From Stutzerimonas sp. S1 (GTDB lineage Bacteria; Pseudomonadota; Gammaproteobacteria; Pseudomonadales; Pseudomonadaceae): 64,000 nt of DNA. The stretch spans positions 1-64,000 of the forward strand of contig NZ_JAOEIY010000001.1 in the NCBI RefSeq assembly GCF_025966695.1, given 5' to 3'. The notes beneath the pieces are model-generated. The model was not told the origin of the DNA. It worked only from the letters and a program-made list of their open reading frames with translations, and ran no database searches. The translations under genes and the position numbers were made by a program. Positions 1 through 8,730 of the stretch are shown here, piece by piece; position 1 is the first letter of the stretch; each line of letters opens with the position of its first letter.

Positions 1-25
1 ACCAGCTGTCACCGGTAGAGTTTGA

Positions 26-1594
26 GAAGCGACATTTACTGAGCCTGGAAAGTGTCTAAGAAATCCGGGGCGATTCAAACTTGCCCAGGACATTGAGAAG
101 ATCGAGGGCGAGCTAGCACGCTCGAGAGGCGACAATAAAACATCTCGAGCAAACCGACGGAAGCTACAAAGCAAAATACGCAGACTTGAGACTCTGGACG
201 AGATTACTAAGTTCATCTACAGCCCCACAGGTGACAACAGAGAGCGGCAAGCTCTCAATCACGATGAGGTCATCAAGTTAACTGCAGCATTCGCTCCTGA
301 ACGCCCTTTGTTGGATGTTCTAGTAGACCGCTACCCAGTTGTATTGATCGACGAAAGCCAGGACACCCACGCTCCAGTAATGGAGGCTTTTCTGAAAGTC
401 CAGCAATTGGCGCAGGCACGCTTCTGCCTGGGACTACTGGGCGACACCATGCAACAGATTTACGGCCATGGAGTAACGCGCCTTGATAAAGCGATACCGG
501 ATGACTGGCTGAAACCTGAAAAGATCGTTAATCGCCGCTGTCCTCGTAGGGTAGTAGATCTTATCAACGTGATTCGAAGCGCTGCAGACACCCATCAGCA
601 GACCCCGAAGCCCGATGCCATTGAAGGTGTAGTGCGCATGTACTGCATTAGTCAAAGCCAAGAACAGGCACCAATTCTTGAGGAAGGTATCGCTCAGTCG
701 ATGGCTGCAATCACCGACGACGGCGAATGGGCTACCGGTCCTGAAGGCCGAAAAACCTTGATCCTCGAACATAAGATGGCTGGACGGCGGATGGGGTTCG
801 AAAAGCTGTTCACGCCCTTATACGCGATTGAGCACCTTCAAACAGGCTTGCTGGATGGAACCTTGCCCGCACTTCGCGTTTTCAGCGAAGGCGTTCTTCC
901 CATTCTTACCGCAAAGGATGATCACTTCCTTCTGCTTGAAGCCGTACGCTCTCGCTCTCCCTTGCTCAGAAAGGATGCAATACAATCAACAGAGGATCAA
1001 TCGACCCACATGCAGCGTGTAGAGGACGCGACGCATGCCCTGCTCTCTCTTTTCGAAAAAAACGATCCAACACTGAGCGAGGTCGCAACGCTTTTGTTGC
1101 AAACCCAATTGCTTGATGTTCCTGACAATCTGGTTGGGGCAATGGTGTTGGGAGCCCCTAGTGAGGCTCCAGATCCTGAAGATACGAACGCGATGACCAA
1201 CTACGCCTACCAGCTATTCCTTGAGCGTCCATTTTCGGAGCTGGCAGCCTTTGCGAGTTATGCGGATGGCCTTTCACCCTACGGTACACATCAAGGGGTA
1301 AAGGGGCTGGAGTTTCCACGAGTCATGGTCGTCATCAACGATGAGGAGGCAGGCGGCTTCTTATTCAGCTACGACAAATTGCTGGGTGTAAAAGAACCAA
1401 CAAAGACTGACCGGGACAACGAGCGTGACGGCAAGGACAACGCACTAGCACGTACTCGTAGGCTGCTTTACGTGACATGTAGTCGGGCTGAAAAGAGCCT
1501 GGCGATTGTCGTATACACACCCCAGCCTACACTCGCCAAGCGAAACGTTGTTGCTGCTGGCTGGCTTCAGGAGAGCGAGGTCGAAATCCTGTGA
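26..1594 (+). CDS. UvrD/Rep-like superfamily 1 helicase, 5'-truncated by the window
   Basis: C-terminal part of an SF1 DNA helicase that would unwind DNA using ATP. The frame is open from about position 26 although the first in-frame alternative start is TTG at 308. Visible motifs are VLIDESQDT (motif II, Walker B), LGDTMQQIY (motif III), a HQGVKGLEFPRV motif V and ARTRRLLYVTCSRA (motif VI) near the C-terminus; the Walker A region lies upstream of the window. A stop (TGA, 23-25) closes this frame, while the frame that reads from position 3 ends at 57-59, so the gene may carry a frameshift near 25-60; too little sequence is present to prove it. Helicases of this type often pair with OLD-family nucleases (Gabija-like) in defence islands, but no partner is visible here. 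Confidence 0.8.
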   Translation, partial: EATFTEPGKCLRNPGRFKLAQDIEKIEGELARSRGDNKTSRANRRKLQSKIRRLETLDEITKFIYSPTGDNRERQALNHDEVIKLTAAFAPERPLLDVLVDRYPVVLIDESQDTHAPVMEAFLKVQQLAQARFCLGLLGDTMQQIYGHGVTRLDKAIPDDWLKPEKIVNRRCPRRVVDLINVIRSAADTHQQTPKPDAIEGVVRMYCISQSQEQAPILEEGIAQSMAAITDDGEWATGPEGRKTLILEHKMAGRRMGFEKLFTPLYAIEHLQTGLLDGTLPALRVFSEGVLPILTAKDDHFLLLEAVRSRSPLLRKDAIQSTEDQSTHMQRVEDATHALLSLFEKNDPTLSEVATLLLQTQLLDVPDNLVGAMVLGAPSEAPDPEDTNAMTNYAYQLFLERPFSELAAFASYADGLSPYGTHQGVKGLEFPRVMVVINDEEAGGFLFSYDKLLGVKEPTKTDRDNERDGKDNALARTRRLLYVTCSRAEKSLAIVVYTPQPTLAKRNVVAAGWLQESEVEIL

Positions 1595-1887
1595 GGCCTT
1601 CCTCCTAGGATTGAATCGCCCTAGTTGCGTAGACGCTTCCGGGCCTCATAGTGAGGCTATATGAGCGAGCCCCCTTGTCTGAGCAGGGCTTCCGCCAGCG
1701 GCTGCTTTTGGCCGGAAGCTGCCCGTGGGCCTCCACTTTCGTAGCCCAGCCACCCAATAGATACGCATGAATTTCCGGCGTGAGCGCTGCAAAGCGCTCA
1801 AACTATAGGTAGCCACGAGACCACTCCTATTGCCTCACAGGCCATCAGCCGAGCTACATCTGAAAGGTCAAACCATCAGGAGGTACC

Positions 1888-2781
1888 TCAGCCGTCGGCG
1901 ATTTCCGACCTACGCTCTCTGTCTCGCTTAACACTAAGGGCCAGCTCAACCGCACGCATTCGCGTGGGCACTGTATCTCTCACCTTTGAGAAATCAGCAT
2001 CACTTGCGGGCTTCACCTTAACAGCCTCTGCTCGTCCGGTTCGTCTATCGCCGTACCGGCTAATCGAATCGGTCGCCTGGTGACCCATGACATACGCCAT
2101 CTCAACCGCAGACATGCCTGAAGCTTTCAAATTTGCTCCGAACTGGTGACGAAGCGTGTACATGCTCGGCACCTTCCTCCTACCGAATAGCTCAGTAGCG
2201 ACTTGGTGAAGCGCAACGCGTATTGAGTCCATACTGCGCGGCTGACATTTAAAAGCAGCGAGAGCATCTCTCAAGATGTTACAGACACCATCGTCAGCCT
2301 CGAGCGTTCGGCTAGCGCCGCGTAAACCGTTGTGGCTAAGCTTTGCACCAGATACATGGATGCGCCGGCCGTCGATAGAAATGCCATTAAGCTCACATGG
2401 GCGCGCTCCGGTAAGAGATATCACCATCAAAGCGCCCGCTTCAACAGGCATATCTCGTTCAGCTAAATATCGGAGCCACGCCTCAAAATCAGCGGTAGAA
2501 AGCTTTTGCGGACGTTGTTGCTTTTGCTTGCGCGGAAGACCCAACACGGTGACCGGATTTAGCGTCCGATTGATTTCTTGAGCAGCCCAGAAATTGCCTC
2601 GACGCTTTTGATCAAACGCCAAAGCGTTACGTAAGCGCCGGTAATAATCCGGGCGGTAATCAGGGGCAGCCCGTAGCAAAGCACCAATAATATTGAGCTC
2701 ATTAAGCTCAACGCCCTGCATTCGAGTTGCATAGAAGTTACTGGCCAAACCGACGTAGGCGCTTTGAGTATCTGTATTCAT
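1888..2781 (-). CDS. Tyrosine recombinase (phage-type integrase)
   Basis: Site-specific recombinase of about 297 residues. The C-terminal catalytic domain shows the tyrosine-recombinase signature: an Arg in GARPCEL, the TLRHQFG box (His-x-x-Arg region as L-R-H-Q), MGHQATDS, and a late Tyr in SRYGDRR as the probable nucleophile. The N-terminal third is a SAM-like core-binding segment. I chose ATG at 2781; an upstream ATG at 2814 adds 11 residues but has no better ribosome binding site. It faces away from the catabolic island and sits beside the helicase fragment, which fits an element boundary. No excisionase is seen next to it. Family is clear; subfamily and attachment site are unknown. Confidence 0.85.
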   Translation of the reverse strand: MNTDTQSAYVGLASNFYATRMQGVELNELNIIGALLRAAPDYRPDYYRRLRNALAFDQKRRGNFWAAQEINRTLNPVTVLGLPRKQKQQRPQKLSTADFEAWLRYLAERDMPVEAGALMVISLTGARPCELNGISIDGRRIHVSGAKLSHNGLRGASRTLEADDGVCNILRDALAAFKCQPRSMDSIRVALHQVATELFGRRKVPSMYTLRHQFGANLKASGMSAVEMAYVMGHQATDSISRYGDRRTGRAEAVKVKPASDADFSKVRDTVPTRMRAVELALSVKRDRERRSEIADG

Positions 2782-3265
2782 AACTATCTTCTTATTATTA
2801 TCTGCGCGACACATGCCACACGATTAATTATTGCAAATACGAAAACCAAAAAACAACAACCAGAATATTATTTTTTATATAACCCACAAGCCCAAGATTG
2901 CAAATCCCAAAATCCCTATCCTTTTCTATATCGCGCCCTGGACTTTGGTTCGTTGGCCAAGGACGAACCATGTTACCTGACCCCACAAGACGACCCACCG
3001 GGAGCAGCACATAGACCGACTGAACAGCGCTGGGTATGAGCAGGTGCTTCCACTCTTTCAGCCGATTCACATTTTAAAATGCGAGAACCAGGTAGAGTAA
3101 TTTTAAATTGCGCTCACAGCCTGTGCCGGCGATGGACTGGCGCAATCGGTTACCAAGACACCACTGCCCACGACATACTGCTTATGCCGCTTTTAAATTA
3201 TGGGTTTTGGGTCGGACACTCTACTAGATAGCCAGCCGAACGGCCTCCGGGGCGTTAACCATGAG
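2782..3265. other. A+T-rich intergenic region
   Basis: About 480 bp between the integrase and the SOS-box gene, visibly richer in A+T than its surroundings. Short open frames on both strands lack ribosome binding sites. It could hold the recombinase attachment site, but I see no clear repeat pair. Confidence 0.5.
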
Positions 3266-3281
3266 CTGTATAAAAATACAG
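3266..3281 (+). promoter_or_regulatory. LexA (SOS) box
   Basis: CTGTATAAAAATACAG is a perfect 6-bp-arm palindrome matching CTG-N10-CAG with the A/T-rich centre of gamma-proteobacterial LexA sites, and it continues as TA on the right. It lies about 70 bp upstream of the ATG of the next plus-strand gene, the usual position for LexA repression. Confidence 0.65.
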
Positions 3282-3351
3282 TATAGCCTATTGCCTTTTT
3301 AAATCGGAGCAACTTAGAATAATAAACAGAACAACAACCTGAGGAAAAAAC

Positions 3352-3786
3352 ATGTCTATCCTAATTCTTAACCGCGAGCGCGACGAAGTCGGCGGTCAAT
3401 ACCTGGTAGCAAGCATTCACGGTGTGGAACACTACGTATCACTTGATGATGACTATCCGGAGCAAATCCCAGATTCAGATGATATAGTCCACCGCATTAA
3501 TGAAGATGACTTCAATGAGCTTTCAGAGAAGGTACGCTCCTACGTGCGCAAGCACAGCATCGCCCCCATTCACTCACTCGATGACGTTAGGCTGCTTGCG
3601 ATGCAGCTCGGCGATATGAAAGCAAAGACCTACGAAATCGACGAAGAAGGTCTTGGCTTCACGCTCCGCGACTGTAACATAGATAAAGGTGTACGCACCC
3701 TAGTTCGTAAATTTAATAGCACATATCAGGCATATCGCTGGCTGAGCGAGCAACTGGATATTTTGGATTTCAATGCGCCACGGTAA
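3352..3786 (+). CDS. Hypothetical protein, probably SOS-regulated
   Basis: 144-residue acidic soluble protein that I do not recognise. ATG at 3352 follows a clear TGAGGA ribosome binding site seven bases upstream. The N-terminal third is rich in Asp/Glu (an LDDDYPEQIPDSDD stretch), the middle looks helical, and there is no signal peptide or membrane segment. The preceding LexA-like palindrome suggests induction by DNA damage. It stands alone between a recombinase and the catabolic island, so it may belong to the mobile element. No function is proposed. Confidence 0.7.
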   Translation: MSILILNRERDEVGGQYLVASIHGVEHYVSLDDDYPEQIPDSDDIVHRINEDDFNELSEKVRSYVRKHSIAPIHSLDDVRLLAMQLGDMKAKTYEIDEEGLGFTLRDCNIDKGVRTLVRKFNSTYQAYRWLSEQLDILDFNAPR

Positions 3787-4189
3787 GCGTGCAAGAGCTA
3801 ATGTCCCGCCATTGCATTCCTAATCAAATGCCGCATGCAACCGAGGCGCGCTATAGATAAAGACGTTTAATTGACTAAATTGGCTTCAATGCGACTCGGT
3901 TAGACGTTAGCTTTATTGTAGATCGCCTGATTAACTTGAAGGCTGCTCACTTCAAATCTTTACTGTCTTGGTAGCCTTTCATTTACTAATGCCCGGCAAC
4001 CGACGCACGCTTAAAGATTGCACCAACAAAAGCGCATGGATTATGGTTCATCTACAGCAGGCGAACCATAGGCTAGCGGTTCCCGCGTAGAACGCCACTG
4101 GATACCGCGGGCCCCAAGTTAGAGTGACCGTCAGCGCACCAGCTGTACGCCGAGGAAAGAACAAAGGCAGCAAAGCTCCGGCTCCTTGT
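3787..4189. other. Intergenic region without a recognised gene
   Basis: About 400 bp between the SOS-box gene and the terminator end of the catabolic island. No open frame with a ribosome binding site and no repeat was found. Confidence 0.5.
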
Positions 4190-4239
4190 AAACGTGCCGA
4201 GCTTTGCTTATTGGCCTAGCTGGCGAGCTCGGCACGTTT
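4190..4239 (-). terminator. Long inverted repeat at the end of the catabolic operon
   Basis: AAACGTGCCGAGC (4190-4202) and GCTCGGCACGTTT (4227-4239) are perfect 13-bp arms around a 24-nt loop. One arm overlaps the last codons of the lipocalin-like gene, so the hairpin would form at the 3' end of the minus-strand operon. There is no strong U-tract, so it could equally protect the mRNA end or mark the island border. Confidence 0.5.
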
Positions 4240-4650
4240 CCAGCGCAGACGTGCAGTGCGAGCTTCCGGAGTGCCGTCCTCCAGTCGGGCGGTAAGCGAC
4301 AGCACATCACCATCCAGCACGGCCGTGCGCTTCTGGGTGCCTCCAACCCAGTTTGGGAAGATGCTGTAGAAAACCTTGTGGGTGATGGTTCTGCCTTCTA
4401 CGTCGTAATCGCCTGCGTAGGTCAAATAGCTGCTGTAGGCAGCGGCCTTCTCGACATCCTCCGCGGACCACTGACCGCCAGTGGCGAAAGATTCGCGACC
4501 TTTCTTGGCAACTACGCAAAACATGCCGTAATCACTGTACTCAATGAAGCCTTCTAGCTCGGTGCCCATTGGCTGAACCACGCGGCCGTCGTCGTACAGC
4601 TGCTCCCAAGCCAGGATGTTCCAGCGACCTTTTATGGTGTCTCGATTCAT
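4216..4650 (-). CDS. Lipocalin-like domain protein
   Basis: Small (144 aa) protein with the GRWNILAWEQLYDDGR start typical of Pfam lipocalin-like (Lipocalin_5-type) proteins, which form a small beta-barrel and occur in aromatic and N-heterocycle catabolic operons. No signal peptide. ATG at 4650 is preferred because AGGAG lies seven bases upstream; ATG at 4656 would overlap the hydrolase stop as ATGA but leaves almost no spacing. Last gene of the reductase-to-lipocalin operon. Function unknown; binding or isomerisation of a hydrophobic intermediate is conjecture. Confidence 0.75.
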   Translation of the reverse strand: MNRDTIKGRWNILAWEQLYDDGRVVQPMGTELEGFIEYSDYGMFCVVAKKGRESFATGGQWSAEDVEKAAAYSSYLTYAGDYDVEGRTITHKVFYSIFPNWVGGTQKRTAVLDGDVLSLTARLEDGTPEARTARLRWKRAELAS

Positions 4651-4652
4651 GT

Positions 4653-5501
4653 TCATGCTCCTGTGGAGGCAGGCTGTTCAATAAGGAAATCAACCAACAG
4701 GCGAGTGAATGCAGCGGCCCTCTCGATCTGCACCCAATGACCGCATTCGCCAAACACGTGCATCTGCGCGTGGGGGATCAGGCGCAGCATGCGATCGGAG
4801 ACTTCCAGCGGGATCACCTTGTCGTCACGGCCATGGATCAGCAGCGTCTCGTGTGGCAATGAACGCAGGTCCGCTTCCGCCAAGGCGAGCATCTCAACGC
4901 CCTGCTGCCGGGGCGCCGGGAACAGCTGGGCAAAACGGGTCTGTACGTCGTCGCGGATGCTCGCCTCGTAGCGCATGCGCACCAGGTCGTCGTTGATCAG
5001 GCCGTGGTCGTAGGCAAAGACCTCCATCAGCTCGCGCATCGCCTGCAACGACGGCTGGTAACCCCAGACCTTGTCCAGACCCTCGGTGATGGGGAACGGC
5101 AGCCCCGCTGCGCCCATCAGCACCAGGCGCTGGACGCGCTGCGGATGAGATTTGGCGAACGCCAGAGCAATAGCGCCGCCGAAGGAATTGCCGACGATGG
5201 AGACACGCGGAATATCCAGCGCGTCGAGCAGCCCCACCAGCGATTGCACCCAGGTATCCGGATCCAGCTTCCAGTCGCCGGGGCAGCTGGTATAGCCGAA
5301 GCCCAGCATATCGGGCGCGATGATGCGGGCTCGCTGGGATAGTGTTGGAATCACACCGCGCCAGTTTGCCCAGGCGGTGACGCCGGGACCTGAGCCGTGA
5401 ATCAGGAGGATGGCATCGCCTTCACCCTGGTCGTGGTAGTTGAGAGTGCATTCGCCAATGCGCAGGCTGTTGGCGATTTCCGGGGAAGCATTGGCAGTCA
5501 T
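4653..5501 (-). CDS. Meta-cleavage product hydrolase (alpha/beta hydrolase)
   Basis: 282 aa alpha/beta-hydrolase of the BphD/TodF/DmpD type, expected to split the C-C bond of the 2-hydroxy-6-oxo-dienoate made by the extradiol dioxygenase, giving 2-hydroxypenta-2,4-dienoate and a carboxylic acid. Seen: oxyanion-loop LIHGSGPGVTAW, nucleophile elbow GNSFGG (Ser106), acid in HGRDDKVIP (Asp226/227) and His255 in ECGHWVQIE. Its ATG overlaps the stop of the upstream dioxygenase by four bases (ATGA), indicating translational coupling and consecutive reactions. Which acyl group it releases cannot be told from sequence. Confidence 0.87.
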   Translation of the reverse strand: MTANASPEIANSLRIGECTLNYHDQGEGDAILLIHGSGPGVTAWANWRGVIPTLSQRARIIAPDMLGFGYTSCPGDWKLDPDTWVQSLVGLLDALDIPRVSIVGNSFGGAIALAFAKSHPQRVQRLVLMGAAGLPFPITEGLDKVWGYQPSLQAMRELMEVFAYDHGLINDDLVRMRYEASIRDDVQTRFAQLFPAPRQQGVEMLALAEADLRSLPHETLLIHGRDDKVIPLEVSDRMLRLIPHAQMHVFGECGHWVQIERAAAFTRLLVDFLIEQPASTGA

Positions 5502-6457
5502 TGTCTGGCCTTCGCGGTTTGGGTGGTGGTGATGACCGGGGCGCGTACGCCCTGGGCAGCCAGGCGTTTGAGGATCTGCCGGGCTTCTTCGCGCTTGTGG
5601 TCCGGCAGCCAGGTGCGGTCATGCCCCCACAGGCTCATGCCTTGCAGTTCCTCGACCTGCCAGTCCGGGCCAACCGTGCGACTGGCCCAGCCCAGCTCGA
5701 ACATCCAGCCGTCGGGGTTTTTCAGATAGAAGGAGGTGACATGGTCATTGATGTGGCGGCCGAGCGTCACGCCGATGCTGTCCGGGTTGGTCAGCGCCAC
5801 GTCGTAGGCACGGCCCACGTCGTCGAAATCGTTGTACTCGAGCATCAGGTGGTAGATCTTCGCCGGGCCGCCGGTGTGGGCCAGCCCCATGGTGTGGTGG
5901 CGCGGATTGCAGTGCAGGAACTCCACGCGAAAAGGCGCGTGGGTGTAGTCGCTAACCTTGAAGCCGAAGATGTTGCGGTACAGGTGGCTGAGTTCGTCGA
6001 AATGCTCGGTTATGAGCGCCACGTGGCCCAGGCCCAAGTCGCCGGTGCGGAAACCGCCGATGGGACGCCCCGGCACAAAGGGGCTCTCGGCATCGGCCAG
6101 GCCATGGCAGACCTCGATCCGCACCCCGTCGGGGTCACGGAAATGGAACATGCCGGTGACACCGCGTAGCTGCAGTTCCTCTTCGCTGCCTTCGGTGGTC
6201 GCGTAACCGGCCTGTTCCAGGGCGACGCGGATGCGCTCGGCATCGCTGCCGTCCGCCACCTCGAACCCCATGCCCATGCTGGGTTCGCCTTCGGTTCTGC
6301 TGACCAGAAGGCGCTGCACCTTTTCATCGGCACGCAGCCGCACGCAATTTCCAGGTTGAACGACTTCGACCTGCAGGCCGATCGGGTCACGCGCCTGGTC
6401 TACCCAGGCCTCGAGATGCGGTGTCTGCACCACCACATAACTCAACGCGTTGATCAT
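5498..6457 (-). CDS. Type I extradiol ring-cleavage dioxygenase (BphC-like)
   Basis: Two-domain vicinal-oxygen-chelate dioxygenase, 319 aa, that opens a catechol next to the hydroxyls using Fe(II) (Mn in some). The metal triad is visible at His145 (LGLGHVALI), His203 (KIYHLMLE) and Glu254 (WMFELGW), with second-sphere His239 and Tyr244, matching the spacing in 2,3-dihydroxybiphenyl dioxygenases. ATG at 6457 is chosen for the GGAG nine bases upstream; an upstream start at 6520 would overlap the SDR gene. Coupled to the following hydrolase. A substituted or bicyclic catechol is the expected substrate. It is unrelated in fold to MhpB encoded 30 kb away. Confidence 0.87.
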   Translation of the reverse strand: MINALSYVVVQTPHLEAWVDQARDPIGLQVEVVQPGNCVRLRADEKVQRLLVSRTEGEPSMGMGFEVADGSDAERIRVALEQAGYATTEGSEEELQLRGVTGMFHFRDPDGVRIEVCHGLADAESPFVPGRPIGGFRTGDLGLGHVALITEHFDELSHLYRNIFGFKVSDYTHAPFRVEFLHCNPRHHTMGLAHTGGPAKIYHLMLEYNDFDDVGRAYDVALTNPDSIGVTLGRHINDHVTSFYLKNPDGWMFELGWASRTVGPDWQVEELQGMSLWGHDRTWLPDHKREEARQILKRLAAQGVRAPVITTTQTAKARQ

Positions 6458-6497
6458 CTTGTTGTTCTCCGTGTGATCATTCCCATTATCGGGATGG

Positions 6498-7256
6498 CTA
6501 TTGCGCCGACATGCCGCCATCCACCGAAAGCGTCGTTCCGGTGACGTAGGAGGACTGGTCGGACAGCAGCCAGAGCACTGCGGCAGTCACTTCCGCCGCT
6601 TGGCCGATACGGCGCATGGGCACCCCTTCGTCGTAGAGGTGGTCGTCGCCGCCGGTAACCCGGTCGAAGCTGGGCGTCTTGATTGGTCCCGGGCACACGG
6701 CGTTCACGCGGATGCCCTGGTTGGCGTAATCCAGCGCCACGGCCCGGGTGGCACCGACGATGCCGTGCTTGGACGCAACGTAATAGGCCGTCTCGGGCAT
6801 CGCCTTGAGGCCGAAGATGGAGGCGTTGTTGACGATGGAGCCGCCTCCGCAGGCGAGCATGGCGGCCGTCTCGTACTTCATCATGTACAGCACGCCTTTG
6901 AGATTGATGTCGATGACCTCGCTCAGATCGGCCACCGGAGTCACGTGAACGGTATTGAAAGCGCGCTGCAGGCCGGCATTGTTGAACGCGCCGTCGAGCC
7001 GGCCATGGCTGTCCAAAGCCAGCGCCACCAGCGCTTCGCAATCCTCGGGGCGGGAAACGTCGGTTGGACGAAACAGTGCCTCGCCACCCAGGCCGCGAAT
7101 CTCCTCGACCAGCGCCTGACCGGCCTCGACGCCACGGTTGCCAATTACCAGGCGAGCACCCTGCGCCGCCAGGGCCAGGCACACGTCCCGCCCCATGCCA
7201 CTGGCACCGCCCGTCACGATCACCACCTTGCCGCACCAGCTGTTTTTCTCACTCAT
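6498..7256 (-). CDS. Short-chain dehydrogenase/reductase
   Basis: 252 aa classical SDR: TGGASGMG nucleotide-binding motif (residues 15-22), NNAG (92-95) and the Ser146-Tyr159-x3-Lys163 catalytic set, C-terminus SVDGGMSAQ. It would oxidise a hydroxyl or dihydrodiol, or reduce a ketone, using NAD(P). It lies between the extradiol dioxygenase (40 bp gap) and the first amidase (15 bp gap) in one operon, so a cis-dihydrodiol or secondary alcohol from the upper pathway is the likely substrate. SDRs also occur in indole (iif) and indoleacetate (iac) clusters, but the family alone does not fix specificity. Confidence 0.85.
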   Translation of the reverse strand: MSEKNSWCGKVVIVTGGASGMGRDVCLALAAQGARLVIGNRGVEAGQALVEEIRGLGGEALFRPTDVSRPEDCEALVALALDSHGRLDGAFNNAGLQRAFNTVHVTPVADLSEVIDINLKGVLYMMKYETAAMLACGGGSIVNNASIFGLKAMPETAYYVASKHGIVGATRAVALDYANQGIRVNAVCPGPIKTPSFDRVTGGDDHLYDEGVPMRRIGQAAEVTAAVLWLLSDQSSYVTGTTLSVDGGMSAQ

Positions 7257-7271
7257 AACACTTCTCCCGTT

Positions 7272-8720
7272 TCAGGCACGCGCCACGCGACCAAAAATTC
7301 CTTCCAAAAGCTGCCCGATGGCCAGCAAGCGGCGATCACTGAACGGCGGCCCGTCCAGCTCCATGCCCACCGGCAGACCGCTGCGTTCGCCGAGCCCGAC
7401 AGGAATCTGGATGCACGGCAGCCCGGCGCTGGCGGCAGGTTCGGTGTTCTGGATCAGGCGCTCGAAATTCGCCGGCTGGTTGACCTCTTCGCGCGCCAGC
7501 GGGGCGACCACGGCGGTGGTAGGGAACAGCAACGCGTCGAGGCAATGGGATTCGAACAGGTCCTGGTAGCGTTCGCGCAGCGCCTGACGCCCGCCGTTCT
7601 GGGCTGCCTTGTAAAGCGGCGAGACATCCACCAGCTGGTCGCCGACGGGCAGCTTGCGCGGCAGCACCCAGTTCTCGTAGATGTAGCGCACATCGGGGCT
7701 GTGCAGCTTCTCGGCGACCTGTTCGATGGTCATGTCGTGGCCATACTCGCGCAGGTACTCGACCATGCAGTCGTATGCCTCGTGGATAACCACCGAAAAG
7801 CCGACAGGTTCGTTCAATGCCAGCAGGCCGGCCTCCTCGATGGGAACCAGCTGGATGCCGTGGGCACCCAGTTTGTCCAGTGCGGCATTGGCCAGTTGCC
7901 GGGTATCGTCATCCAGGTTCTGCCAGCATTCGGCCGGAATCCCCAGGCGCAGTTCGCCAAGGCGGATCGACGGCAGCGCACAATCGCCGGTGATCAATCC
8001 GTCGAGCAGCGCAACATCAGCCATGCACAGGGCCATCGGGCCGACGGTGTCGCGACTGCGGGCGATGGGAATCACGCCGCGGTCGGAGTAGCGCCCCTGA
8101 CTAGGTCGCAGCGAGGCGCACCCGTTGAGCGCCGGAGGGATGCGCATCGAGCCGCCGGTATCGGTACCCAGCGCCGCCAGTGCCATGCGCGCCCCCAGGG
8201 CGGCCGCACTACCTGAAGATGAACCGCCGGCGATGCGCGTGCTGTCGTACGGGTTGCGCACGCCCACTTCGCGCCCCGTATTGAAGGCGCCGTTGTAGCC
8301 CGTCGCACCGAAGGCCAGCTCGTGCATATTGGTCTTGCCGAGGATGATCGCGCCGGCCTCGCGCAGCTTGCGCACCGTGGGCGCATCTTCGGCAGGCACG
8401 AAATCGGCGAAGGCCGGCGAGCCCGCAGTGCAAGGCAGTCCGGCGCAGTGGATGTTGTCCTTGATCACGATCGGGATGCCGCTCAGAGGCTTGAGTGGCT
8501 CGCCAGTCCTGCGCGCTGCGTCGGCAGCCTGCGCGGCCGCCAGCGCCCCTTCTCGATCGAGGGTTACGTATACGTTCAGTTCGCTGCCGTCTTCGCAGCG
8601 TTCCAGGCACGCTTCCACCAACTCGGTGCTGGTTAGCACGCCGTCGCGGAATGCAGCGGCGGCTTCGGCGATGGTCAGGTCGCTGATGGCATGGGCCTCG
8701 GCGGATTCGAACATTTTCAT
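7272..8720 (-). CDS. Amidase-signature enzyme, indoleacetamide/mandelamide hydrolase-like
   Basis: 482 aa amidase-signature hydrolase. The Ser-cisSer-Lys triad is seen as Lys87 (IVIKDN), Ser167 (GGSSSGS) and Ser191 (GTDTGGS). The middle and C-terminus (GVIPIARSRDTVGP, GLPVGMELDGP) resemble IaaH/Tms2 indoleacetamide hydrolase and mandelamide hydrolase rather than GatA. It would hydrolyse an aryl amide or open a lactam. ATG at 8720 has AGGAG seven bases upstream. Position in the operon between the SDR and the racemase-like gene supports an amide-bearing aromatic intermediate. Substrate is inferred. Confidence 0.87.
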   Translation of the reverse strand: MKMFESAEAHAISDLTIAEAAAAFRDGVLTSTELVEACLERCEDGSELNVYVTLDREGALAAAQAADAARRTGEPLKPLSGIPIVIKDNIHCAGLPCTAGSPAFADFVPAEDAPTVRKLREAGAIILGKTNMHELAFGATGYNGAFNTGREVGVRNPYDSTRIAGGSSSGSAAALGARMALAALGTDTGGSMRIPPALNGCASLRPSQGRYSDRGVIPIARSRDTVGPMALCMADVALLDGLITGDCALPSIRLGELRLGIPAECWQNLDDDTRQLANAALDKLGAHGIQLVPIEEAGLLALNEPVGFSVVIHEAYDCMVEYLREYGHDMTIEQVAEKLHSPDVRYIYENWVLPRKLPVGDQLVDVSPLYKAAQNGGRQALRERYQDLFESHCLDALLFPTTAVVAPLAREEVNQPANFERLIQNTEPAASAGLPCIQIPVGLGERSGLPVGMELDGPPFSDRRLLAIGQLLEGIFGRVARA

Positions 8721-8730
8721 CGAGGCACTC

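Noticed and set aside
6501-8216. 571-codon plus-strand frame
   Set aside because: Opposite the SDR and amidase genes; no family motifs.
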